DNA from: JANRLT01 sp041736895
GTDB taxonomy: Bacteria > Planctomycetota > Planctomycetia > Pirellulales > JALHPA01
Direction of reading: 5' to 3'
Length of the DNA stretch: 64,000 nucleotides
Assembly (NCBI GenBank): GCA_041736895.1
Contig: JBGSSS010000088.1
Span: 1-64,000 of the forward strand
Below the pieces are notes generated by a model that did not search any database, had not been told where the DNA came from, and worked only from the letters and a program-made list of their open reading frames with translations. This document shows, piece after piece, positions 42,272 to 49,622 of this stretch. Made by a program: the position numbers and the translations under genes. Position 1 is the first letter of the stretch; the number at the start of each line of letters is the position of its first letter.

Positions 42272-43546
42272 TTCTCCCGCTTGTTGTTTGATTGCATACA
42301 GCGTGTTGAACCCGCGGAGGTAAATTGTCCCATCGGCGATTGCCGGCGAAGCCGAGAGTGGTTCCTTGAGTTTGTTTTGCGCGAGGAGTTCAAACTTCGT
42401 GCCGGCCTTCACCACACTCACGGTGCCATCGCGCGACGAGAGATAAATCTTGCCATCGGCGTAGACCGGCGAAGCTCGATGCCGATCGGCGTGAGTCCGG
42501 TTTTCGTAATGTTGCTCGCCCGTTTTGGCGTCGAGCACAATCAGGTTCCCGCTCTCGCGGCAGAGATAGACCAGGCCGTCGTGAACCAACGGCGATGGAA
42601 CATCCGGCGTGTTGCGCCCTAGCCGCCATTGCAATTGGTCCTCTTTGCCCGTGATGTCGCCACTGCCATCGGGTTTCAGCCCAACCACCGGCCCGCCTTT
42701 CGCCGTTGGCACAACAATCAAGCCGGGAACCGCGACGGGCGAAGCGACGAACCGGAGCGTCGGGTTGTATTTGTCCTTGGGATTCAAGCCGCCGCAGCGC
42801 CAGACTTCGGCGCCGGTCTCGGGATTGTGGGCAATCACATAGTCCGCGCCGTGGGTGATCAATAGGGCGAGCTTGTCATCGCGATACATGACGGGTGAAG
42901 CGTAGGAATGCTCACATTCGTCGCGCGCATCGCTGACGCGTGTGACCGACCAGATTTCTTTGCCGGTAGCTTTGTCGAGCGCGATGACCGTGGCCCCGCC
43001 GCTATGAATCAGTTGCAAGTACAGCCGCTCGCCGTCGAGCACCGGCGTGCTGGTCATGCCGAATTGGATTTTGAATTTGCCGTATTCCTTTTGCAGGTCT
43101 TTCTTCCAGACCTCGTTCCCCGCAAAGTCGTAGCACGCCAAGTCGCCGGTACCCATCATCGTCCAGACGTGCTTGCCATCAGTGATCGGCGAGGGCGAGG
43201 CGGAGTTGCCTTCGTCGCCGCGGGCGGATTTGTCGCCGCTGCTGACCGTTTTGCGCCAGAGTTCCTTGCCGCTCGTATCGATGCAGAGCAGCAGCAAATC
43301 GTTGCCATCGGCTGAGGTCAGAAAAATCCGCTCGCCCCAAACCACAGGCGTCGCCCCGGCTTGGCCGGGCAGCGCCAGCTTCCAGGCGATGTTCTTGCCC
43401 GAGTCGACGTCCCATTCGCTGGGGAGATTTTTTTCGGCGCTGATGCCGTCGATCCGCGCGCCGCGCCACTGCGGCCAATTTTCGGCGCGCGCCAGGTTCC
43501 CGGCGCAAGCAGCAAAGGCCAGCAAACAATAGCCAATCCAACGCAT
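42269..43546 (-). CDS. Secreted PQQ-type beta-propeller protein
   Basis: About 425 residues with a signal peptide (WIGYCLLAFAACAGNLARA). Starts with the typical NWPQWRGARIDGISAEKNLP of planctomycete PQQ-repeat proteins. Repeated blade motifs such as SGKELWRK, TGKEIWSV, TGAEVWRC and TGEQHYEN occur at intervals of about 50 residues and correspond to a BamB-like propeller. No PQQ-binding catalytic residues were recognised, so an enzyme role is doubtful. The ATG at 43546 is chosen before the signal peptide. Single-gene unit. Confidence 0.85.
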   Translation of the reverse strand: MRWIGYCLLAFAACAGNLARAENWPQWRGARIDGISAEKNLPSEWDVDSGKNIAWKLALPGQAGATPVVWGERIFLTSADGNDLLLLCIDTSGKELWRKTVSSGDKSARGDEGNSASPSPITDGKHVWTMMGTGDLACYDFAGNEVWKKDLQKEYGKFKIQFGMTSTPVLDGERLYLQLIHSGGATVIALDKATGKEIWSVTRVSDARDECEHSYASPVMYRDDKLALLITHGADYVIAHNPETGAEVWRCGGLNPKDKYNPTLRFVASPVAVPGLIVVPTAKGGPVVGLKPDGSGDITGKEDQLQWRLGRNTPDVPSPLVHDGLVYLCRESGNLIVLDAKTGEQHYENRTHADRHRASPVYADGKIYLSSRDGTVSVVKAGTKFELLAQNKLKEPLSASPAIADGTIYLRGFNTLYAIKQQAGE

Positions 43547-43984
43547 GATATTTCCCTGAGAGACTCGGTCACCACGGCTGTTTGCCAGACGCAAACCAAC
43601 TGATATCAGTGTGACGGATGCCCGAGAGAGGGTCAATCATTTCGCGTAGGTCAGGCTCCGCATTGTCCAGTATTTAGTAGCCCGACGCGTCAACGAGGGA
43701 GTTGCATATTTAGGGCCTATCCCGCAACTGTTTTCCTCGGCGAAACGGAACTATCGCTGCTTAAAAAGTCTGGCAGTAGGCAGCAGAATGAAGGCAGGAG
43801 AATGACTCAGGAATATTCTTCTGCCTTCATTCTTCTGCTAATATCTGTACGAAACTTTTGCGTGTGAATTCGACTTTTGCGGGTAAACCCAGCTTTAGTC
43901 ACCTGTGTGATGTGATGAAAACGGTATTGGGATAGGCCCTAAAACTCCCTTGCTCACGCCGCGAGCTACTTTGGGATAGGCCGC
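43547..43984. other. Repeat-filled intergenic region, no gene
   Basis: This 438-base spacer holds a nested composite of at least three repeat families between 43675 and 43983. No protein-coding region is credible. Confidence 0.7.
43675..43983. repeat. Nested repeat composite: CCCGACGCG arms around GGCCTATCCC arms around GAATGAAGGCAG palindrome
   Basis: Outer arms 43675-43701 (TAGTAGCCCGACGCGTCAAC...) and 43945-43970 (CTCCCTTGCTCACGCCGCGA...). Middle arms TAGGGCCTATCCC (43711-43723) and GGGATAGGCCCTA (43929-43941). Inner palindrome around 43780-43838 (GAATGAAGGCAGGAGAATG ... CTTCTGCCTTCATTCTTC). TGGGATAGGCC occurs once more at 43972-43982, just after the right outer arm. Confidence 0.85.
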
Positions 43985-44155
43985 TTACGCGGCGCGGCGT
44001 TCCGGCAATGATTCCGGTGCGAGATGAATTTGGCCTTCGCGCAGTGTGCGCTGGAGTTGTGCTTCGAGTTTATCGAGCATCCGGAGGACTTCGTCCTGAC
44101 GCGACTCGATTTCCAGCAGCAAGTTGGTCGGCTCGGGCGAGGCGGATTCGGTCAT
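43985..44155 (-). CDS. Small hypothetical protein
   Basis: A 56-residue acidic helical protein starting MTESASPEPTNLLLEIESRQ and continuing as a coiled-coil-like helix (DEVLRMLDKLEAQLQRTL). It resembles short planctomycete proteins of unknown function. The ATG at 44155 is assumed; the frame is open to 44308, but the extra part is not credible coding sequence. Moderate confidence that it is real. Confidence 0.5.
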   Translation of the reverse strand: MTESASPEPTNLLLEIESRQDEVLRMLDKLEAQLQRTLREGQIHLAPESLPERRAA

Positions 44156-44424
44156 AGATGACGGCGGTGAAGCAGGAACAAACAACAGGCTACCGCCGTG
44201 AGAACCCAAAGGCAGCGGACTATGAAAACATCGGTTTTTCGAGGGTAAAAACTGCAATAAGCTCGACCTGGAAGCCTGTGCTGGCAGACTTAAGTCCGGC
44301 GATATCAACGACTTATCTGCGATTTTTGCAAAAAAGGTGTGGACAGCGGACCGGGGAAAACGATATATTGACGAGTTCCCTAGCCAAATTCCATCAAACC
44401 CCTTTCGAGTGACACGGAGTTTTT

Positions 44425-44613
44425 GTGGTTAAGTTGAACGTGCGAGAAAAAGAATCGATTCAAGAAGCCGTCCGCCGCTTTCGGAAGCTCGTTGAGCGTA
44501 GCGGGATTAAGAAAGAAATGCGCCGCCGCGAATACTATGAAAAGCCGAGCGAGACCCGCCGCCGCGCCCGTCTCCGTGCCGAACGCCGCACCCGCCCGCG
44601 CAAGATCATTTAA
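44425..44613 (+). CDS. rpsU: 30S ribosomal protein S21
   Basis: A 62-residue highly basic protein: VKLNVREKESIQEAVRRFRKL then SGIKKEMRRREYYEKPSETRR, the normal S21 sequence. GTG start at 44425 with GGAG at 44416-44419 (5-base spacing). Followed by a strong intrinsic terminator at 44662-44692, so it is a monocistronic unit. S21 aids translation initiation on the small subunit. Confidence 0.96.
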   Translation: MVKLNVREKESIQEAVRRFRKLVERSGIKKEMRRREYYEKPSETRRRARLRAERRTRPRKII

Positions 44614-44661
44614 GACCCGTGCCGTTTGGCGCGCACCAACTCACGGGGATTCTTCCCCCAG

Positions 44662-44692
44662 AAACGGAATGCAACCGCATTCCGTTTTTTTA
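44662..44692 (+). terminator. Rho-independent terminator of rpsU
   Basis: Perfect 11-bp stem AAACGGAATGC / GCATTCCGTTT with loop AACC, then a run of T. Confidence 0.92.
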
Positions 44693-44784
44693 TGCGCATT
44701 TCGTACGACATTGTCTTGCGACCTGTCTTAGGCAATGAAATCATTTGGAAGCAGCAAGCGACGCCCTCTAAAGAAAACTCGTCT

Positions 44785-44955
44785 GGGCCCCTCCCCCTTG
44801 CGGGGAGGGCTAGGGAGGGGGTTTGAACGACGTTGGATATCGCCAAGCGTGGAACAGCAATTTCAATGGCATTTTATTTTGCTTTTCGCGTATGTAACAT
44901 GGTCTCTTTCATCCAGAACCCCCTCCCCAACCCTCCCCGCAAGGGGGAGGGAGCC
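44785..44955. repeat. CTCCCCCTTGCGGGGAGGG inverted-repeat pair
   Basis: Left GGGCCCCTCCCCCTTGCGGG... (44785-44823) and right AACCCCCTCCCCAACCCTCC... (44918-44955), outward-complementary with about 95 bases between. Same kind of pair at 52310-52475. Confidence 0.88.
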
Positions 44956-45035
44956 AGACGGGATTTTGGGGATTGAACTTGTAAATTTCGAGAACTTTAC
45001 CTGACATAGATCGCTAGACGTTGTAGTACGACAAC

Positions 45036-45069
45036 AAAAAAAGCCGTGCTTCGAGATCGAAGCACGGCT
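45036..45069 (-). terminator. Rho-independent terminator of the outer-membrane protein gene
   Basis: Stem AGCCGTGCTTCG / CGAAGCACGGCT with a 4-base loop (AGAT on plus), followed on the minus strand by a T run (A run at 45036-45042 on plus). Confidence 0.9.
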
Positions 45070-45094
45070 CAATTTCCCCCCCGGGATTCTTTTC

Positions 45095-46510
45095 TTAGAA
45101 CGTGTGTTCGAGCCGAATCATCAGGCCATCAAAGGACATGATATTCGCGTCGTCGATCGCCGCGGTGTTGAAGTTCGCAAAGCGGACCGTGTTGATCGTG
45201 CTGACATCGAAGTACGCTTGGAAGAAGTAACCCGCGGTGAACAAGGTGTTCTGTCCGAACTGCCGCGAGAACCCGACTTCGAGGTCGATGACCGGCACAA
45301 CCCGGGTGAAGTTGTAGGTCTGGATGCTCGTTTGCAGCGCGGCCGGCGTGAACTTGGTCAGCGTCACATCGTACTGCCCGAGCAGCAGCGAGAGATTCGA
45401 CTTGCCATAGGCCGACCAGCGATAACAATCGCCAAAGAAGCGGCGGCCTTCGATTCCGATCTTGGGGCCGGCTCCGGAAAACTCTACCAACGCATTTCCA
45501 TCGGCGGCAATCGCCCCGTTGGCGTCGAACAGAATCGAAGGCGAGTTCAGTTCGATATTCGCAACCCGTACCCCGGCGTACCAGGTCACTGCCCAAGGCG
45601 GGCATTCACAGCAACTGCAAGGGTCCGAGTTGCAGCTACAGATCGGAATCCGCTTGGAGTAATCCAGGTCATACGTCGTGATCGAGGTGTCCAGTCCCGT
45701 CCACAAGACCTGTCCGAGATTGTTGGGGTTCTGTTCCAGCGGACCAGCGATGATCACGCCGTTGATCGGATCGGCTGGCGGGGCAATTTTCGCATTCGAG
45801 TCATTGAAATTGAAGAGACTGAAGTTGATCGCTTCCCCGCAATTCCCCCAGCGATAGCCGGCGTAGGCCCGGAACGTCGATTGGTAATTCGTGTCGAACG
45901 GGACACTATTGATAAACGTCGTCCCGTTGCCGTTGGCATCGACAACAATCCGTTGTTCCAGATACGCGGTCGGTTCGCTGAACGTAGCGCGGGCATTCAC
46001 ATATTCGCCGCCGACATAAAACCCGTTCTGCGAGAAGTAATTGCACGGCATGCAATCGCTCAGACAGCCGCCGCAATCCCCGGATCCGCACGAAGTGCAC
46101 GAATCGCAGCTATCACCCATCGGCATGATGGTCGGATCGTCGATCACCGACTGGCCGTGGCTATGCCCGTGATGGCCAGTCTGCTGGATCGTTCCCGCGG
46201 GTTCCGTGCGGTTGGCAACCGGCGAACGTTGGTAGTTTGGCTGCGCGGGTTTTTTGGCGACCCGTGCTTCGTTTGCTCGGACGGGATTGTATTCCTCGTC
46301 GAGCGGCGTTTCGGCCGTGACTTTGCGGTATTGTTGAATCGTTTTTTGCGATTCCTTCGGATCGACCCCGCTCGGCCGTGATTTCACGACGTAAGCCGAA
46401 GAGTTCGGTTGTTGGCTCATGACGGGCGCGGCAGTGGCACCGATCCCCGCTAAGCCGAGACCCAAGCCAAGCAGCCAGGTCAGCTTTTTTGAAAGTGGCG
46501 AAACAGACAT
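45095..46510 (-). CDS. Outer-membrane beta-barrel protein (Lpg1974/BBP7-like)
   Basis: A 471-residue exported protein with a signal peptide (LTWLLGLGLGLAGIGATAAPV). The N-terminal third is a low-complexity linker with HHGHSHGQ and then a Cys cluster (SCDSCTSCGSGDCGGCLSDC, about residues 135-155). The C-terminal about 300 residues look like an outer-membrane barrel: alternating strands, FRAYAGYRWGNCGEAINF, ITTYDLDYSKRI, and a final Phe (RLEHTF) as the barrel C-terminus. A second Cys cluster, ICSCNSDPCSCCECPPW, lies in the barrel part. Resembles the Lpg1974-family porin-like proteins of planctomycetes. Ends at a terminator. Function, pore or surface structure, is inferred. Confidence 0.75.
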   Translation of the reverse strand: MSVSPLSKKLTWLLGLGLGLAGIGATAAPVMSQQPNSSAYVVKSRPSGVDPKESQKTIQQYRKVTAETPLDEEYNPVRANEARVAKKPAQPNYQRSPVANRTEPAGTIQQTGHHGHSHGQSVIDDPTIMPMGDSCDSCTSCGSGDCGGCLSDCMPCNYFSQNGFYVGGEYVNARATFSEPTAYLEQRIVVDANGNGTTFINSVPFDTNYQSTFRAYAGYRWGNCGEAINFSLFNFNDSNAKIAPPADPINGVIIAGPLEQNPNNLGQVLWTGLDTSITTYDLDYSKRIPICSCNSDPCSCCECPPWAVTWYAGVRVANIELNSPSILFDANGAIAADGNALVEFSGAGPKIGIEGRRFFGDCYRWSAYGKSNLSLLLGQYDVTLTKFTPAALQTSIQTYNFTRVVPVIDLEVGFSRQFGQNTLFTAGYFFQAYFDVSTINTVRFANFNTAAIDDANIMSFDGLMIRLEHTF

Positions 46511-46822
46511 GACAAATCCCCCCTAGGATCAGTGAAAAGCGTGTTCGATGTGCCGGCGATATTGCTCAAACGATGATCAAACTTTGAGCGTAGAGTTTGC
46601 CTGCTTAGGAGACTTATCGGCACCGTTATAATCGGACCTTGGTGAAAATGCGGCATGACTCAAAAATATTTCGCAATCCATACCCTTTAACAAACACGCT
46701 GCTAGCTGGCTAAAACTCGGCGATAAATGCAAAAAAAAAACACCATGTTCGCAGGAGGGCTGCAAACATGGTGAATATCATCCCGACTAGCGGGATGTAA
46801 ACAGGCTGCTTCTAGTCGGCGG
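46511..46822. other. Intergenic region, no gene
   Basis: About 310 bases between two minus-strand genes. It contains the terminator at 46731-46773 and otherwise the promoter region of the beta-barrel gene; no operator recognised. Confidence 0.5.
46731..46773 (-). terminator. Rho-independent terminator of the PEP-CTERM gene
   Basis: Stem CACCATGTT / AACATGGTG extended by GCA / TGC with one mismatch; ten A on plus (T run on minus) at 46731-46740. Confidence 0.85.
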
Positions 46823-47647
46823 TTAGGCGGCTTTTGATTGTTGACGGCGTCGGAAGTAGAAACCCCCGATACCAATCAATGTTCCGAGCGCCACCAAACT
46901 GGTTGGTTCCGGAATCGGATTTGTTGCCCCATTTCCTATCACATAGGGCTGGACCATGTCCATTTGATGTTCCAGCATAATTGCCGTCACGTCGTAGTAA
47001 GGCCCCATGAGCTGCCCTCCCGGGATTCGATCGTTGAAGCTGATTCCCGTCGACATATCAACAGTCACCAGGGCATTGGTCGAGGCATTGAAACCACCCG
47101 CATCGGTAAGCACTTTCCGGTAATCGGTGTAGAAATTCACATTGCCCATGTCGTTGTCGATATCCGAACGGAAGCGGAAAAACTTCCCTGGCGAAAAACC
47201 GGTAAACGTCAAATCGATGAAGTCGGAACGCAACCCATTTTGTATCGCGTCGAGGCCATTAATCGCATAAGTGATTCCCGGCGAAGACTCGACGTAAAAC
47301 ACCGTGTCGAAGTTGTACGGCCGCGTTGGGTCGATCGCGATGCGAAAGTGGGAGATGCCAGCCGTCACATCCGTCGAAGTATTGGTGATTTCGAAGAACG
47401 GATAATCGCGGAACGCAATCAGCTCCGGCTGCGTTTTCCATGCGGCGTACTTCTCGGCCATCTGCAGCGCACTGACGGCTGCGGCATCTCCCGTGCTCGC
47501 CGGATATGTCAGATGCACCACATTGTTGTTCTCGGAGATCGCCAAATAGTAGCTCGAGATTCCAGCGGCTTGAGCCGAGCCTGCGGCCAGGGCCAGCCAA
47601 CTGAAGCCTACGACTAGCAGCAGACGCGCGGATAAATTACGAATCAT
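46823..47647 (-). CDS. Exported PEP-CTERM sorting-domain protein
   Basis: A 274-residue surface or matrix protein. Signal peptide (LSARLLLVVGFSWLALAAGSAQA). C-terminus has the sorting signal IPEPTSLVAL, a hydrophobic helix (LGTLIGIGGFYF) and a basic tail (RRRQQSKA): the PEP-CTERM tripartite signal read by an exosortase and used for proteins associated with exopolysaccharide. The central domain is beta-rich without recognised family. The exosortase (EpsH/XrtA type) is not in the window. Confidence 0.85.
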   Translation of the reverse strand: MIRNLSARLLLVVGFSWLALAAGSAQAAGISSYYLAISENNNVVHLTYPASTGDAAAVSALQMAEKYAAWKTQPELIAFRDYPFFEITNTSTDVTAGISHFRIAIDPTRPYNFDTVFYVESSPGITYAINGLDAIQNGLRSDFIDLTFTGFSPGKFFRFRSDIDNDMGNVNFYTDYRKVLTDAGGFNASTNALVTVDMSTGISFNDRIPGGQLMGPYYDVTAIMLEHQMDMVQPYVIGNGATNPIPEPTSLVALGTLIGIGGFYFRRRQQSKAA

Positions 47648-48560
47648 CGGGGACGTCCTGTGTGGGTACTGGCGGACTCATATGTCCGTGTGTGGGGAAT
47701 CTGTGTCAAAAACAGAATCTGCACCCACAATCAGCACCCGCAACGCGCATCACGACGGCAATCGAATCGCCGAGCAGCGCGAGTTGCCGCATCCCAAGTG
47801 ATTCGCTTGATAATTCAAGGCACAATCACAGCATGGTAATGTCAGCAATGACAACCCATTGGACATCGCTCGAAGCCAGCAACGATTTGCCCCGTTATTC
47901 ATCCATGAAGAACTGGGAAAAAAGATCACTGGCGAGCAACACGATGATTCGCGTATCCTGCACACGTTCAGCAAGAACGTCGTGAGAAGAAACACGCACA
48001 ACGTGACTGGGTAGATGACCGGGAGAGGAAGCGAGTCGTCACTGCTTCGGTTGCTCTTCGCGAGATAGGGTTCCCACCCTAGCGAAGGACTAGACCGAAC
48101 GCTCTGTCTTCCAATCCAGTCCAAACCACCGCCAAGGGTCGTAGGGAGTAGATTGAGAGCACAGATTCACGAGCGATCCGGGTAAGGTTTGAAGTTCAAT
48201 TTTGCCGATCATGCTGGCAAAATGTTTAGCTGCCACCAGGATAGTTAGGTAAACCTTGCGGGTCAAGGAAATTTCAGAAAAACTTCGCAAATTCAAAAAA
48301 CCACGTATTTGCCTAACTTTTTCCGAACAAAGCGCCATACGCTCATAAAAACAGAGCCGTGAGCGCATAAAAAAACACGGTAGGGTCCCCTCTCGCTCCA
48401 AGCGTGATTCCCTACCGCGTTTTGCAAGGTCGCCACTCCCCAGGGCTTCCCGCAAACAAACCTAGGTCGCGCGCGCGGGCGAGTCAAAACAGAATCCCTG
48501 TTTTCTCGAGAAAACAGGAAAAACCCTTGGAAATCGCCCGTTTTATGAAGCCATTCCTCG
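47648..48560. other. Long non-coding stretch of about 900 bases
   Basis: No credible gene was found on either strand; the open frames are short and of poor composition. It holds a terminator-like hairpin (48369-48424), a palindrome CTGTTTTCTCGAGAAAACAG (48499-48518) and a long plain stretch. It may contain the promoter of the PEP-CTERM gene, a non-coding RNA or a decayed gene; nothing can be shown. Confidence 0.5.
48369..48424 (-). terminator. Possible terminator downstream of nadC
   Basis: Stem CGGTAGGG / CCCTACCG with 24-base loop; on the minus strand it is followed by a run of seven T. It lies about 140 bases after the nadC stop. Confidence 0.6.
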
Positions 48561-49484
48561 CTATTCCCAATCCAGCCCAACGTCCAAAACCACGGCCGAA
48601 TGGGTCAACGCCCCCGAGCTAATCCGCTCGACGCCCGTTTCGGCAATCGCGCGCACGGTGCTGAGATTCACTCCGCCCGACGCTTCGAGTTCGACCTCGG
48701 GGGCCATTTGATCGCGGATCGCCACGGCTTGCCGCAAGAGATCGGGTGTCATGTTGTCGAGCAAGACAATCGATGGCTGCGCTGGCAGCACCGCGCGGAG
48801 TTGATCGAGGGAATCGACTTCGATTTCGATGATGAACGCTTCGAAGCGCTGGGGCGAAAGATGCGCGCGGACAAAATTGCGCGCGTGTTGTACCGCTTCG
48901 GCCGGCGAGAAGTGCGACTTGTCGAGCGCCGCGGCACCAAAAGCGAGATGGTTGTCCTTGATCAGCACCGCTTCGCTCAGCGCCGTGCGATGATTTCGCC
49001 CGCCGCCGCAGTGCACCGCATATTTTTCCAGCAGCCTCCAGCCCGGCGTCGTCTTGCGGGTGTCATAAATATGTGCCCGTGTTCCGTTGATCGCTTGAAC
49101 ATACTCATACGTCAACGTCGCGATGCCGCAGAGCCGGCCGAGAAAATTCAGCAAGGTGCGTTCCGCGATGAGCAGACTGCGCGCAGGGCCGCTGAGCCGC
49201 GCGAGCATGTCGCCGGCGGCGATGCGGGTTCCTTCGGCGGCCGTGACTTCGACTTTGATCGACGGATCGACGAGCCGGCACACAAGCTCGACCAGCGGCA
49301 TTCCCGCGACAACGCCCGGCTTGCGGGTGACGATTTTGGCCGCGCCTTTGGCTTGCTCAGGAACCAGCGACGTCGTCGTCCAATCCTGCTCGCCCTTCAA
49401 GTCTTCTTCCAACGCCATTCGCGCCAGTTGCTCCGCGCGGGCTTGAATCACGTCGTTCCAAACTACTTGGGTATAGTCGTGCAT
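48561..49484 (-). CDS. nadC: Nicotinate-nucleotide pyrophosphorylase (carboxylating)
   Basis: Forms nicotinate mononucleotide from quinolinate and PRPP in NAD synthesis. The protein has 307 residues. Recognised stretches: YDTRKTTPGWRLLEKYAVHCGGGRNHR (split, about 140-170), the core of the quinolinate-binding site; LSEAVLIKDNHL; IEIEVDSLDQL; VLLDNM; LEASGGVNLSTVRAIAETGVERIS near the C-terminus. ATG at 49484. The downstream hairpin at 48369 probably ends its transcript. Confidence 0.95.
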   Translation of the reverse strand: MHDYTQVVWNDVIQARAEQLARMALEEDLKGEQDWTTTSLVPEQAKGAAKIVTRKPGVVAGMPLVELVCRLVDPSIKVEVTAAEGTRIAAGDMLARLSGPARSLLIAERTLLNFLGRLCGIATLTYEYVQAINGTRAHIYDTRKTTPGWRLLEKYAVHCGGGRNHRTALSEAVLIKDNHLAFGAAALDKSHFSPAEAVQHARNFVRAHLSPQRFEAFIIEIEVDSLDQLRAVLPAQPSIVLLDNMTPDLLRQAVAIRDQMAPEVELEASGGVNLSTVRAIAETGVERISSGALTHSAVVLDVGLDWE

Positions 49485-49496
49485 GGGATTTCTCTG

Positions 49497-49522
49497 GGGA
49501 GGGTGAGGCTCCTGCCGAACCG
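49497..49522. repeat. 26-bp repeat (inverted copy of 39419-39444)
   Basis: GGGAGGGTGAGGCTCCTGCC followed by GAACCG; exact reverse complement of the copy at 39419-39444. Confidence 0.9.
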
Positions 49523-49529
49523 TGAATTT

Positions 49530-49595
49530 TAGCAGCCCGACGCGTGAGCGCGGGAGTCAAGCGACGACTCCCTCGCTCACGCGTCGGGCTGCTAA
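49530..49595. repeat. CCCGACGCG inverted repeat, locus 5
   Basis: TAGCAGCCCGACGCGTGAGC... (49530-49556) and GACTCCCTCGCTCACGCGTC... (49566-49595), flanking a short loop. A palindrome GTGTGGGCTGAAGCCCACAC follows at 49601-49620, just downstream of the secA-like gene end. Confidence 0.9.
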
Positions 49596-49622
49596 ATGAT
49601 GTGTGGGCTGAAGCCCACACTA

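Larger units (their letters stand above)
44614..45094. other. Intergenic region with terminators and CTCCCC repeats
   Basis: About 480 bases between rpsU and the outer-membrane protein gene (convergent). It holds the rpsU terminator, a pair of CTCCCC inverted repeats, and the terminator of the convergent gene. No gene is credible. Confidence 0.7.

Noticed and set aside
45104..46381. Open frame of 425 codons antisense to the outer-membrane protein gene
   Set aside because: The minus-strand frame has a signal peptide, barrel features and its own terminator; the plus frame has shadow-type Arg/Asp-rich composition.
47662..48124. Open frames in the 900-base gap
   Set aside because: No signal, domain or start context, and conflicting frames on both strands.
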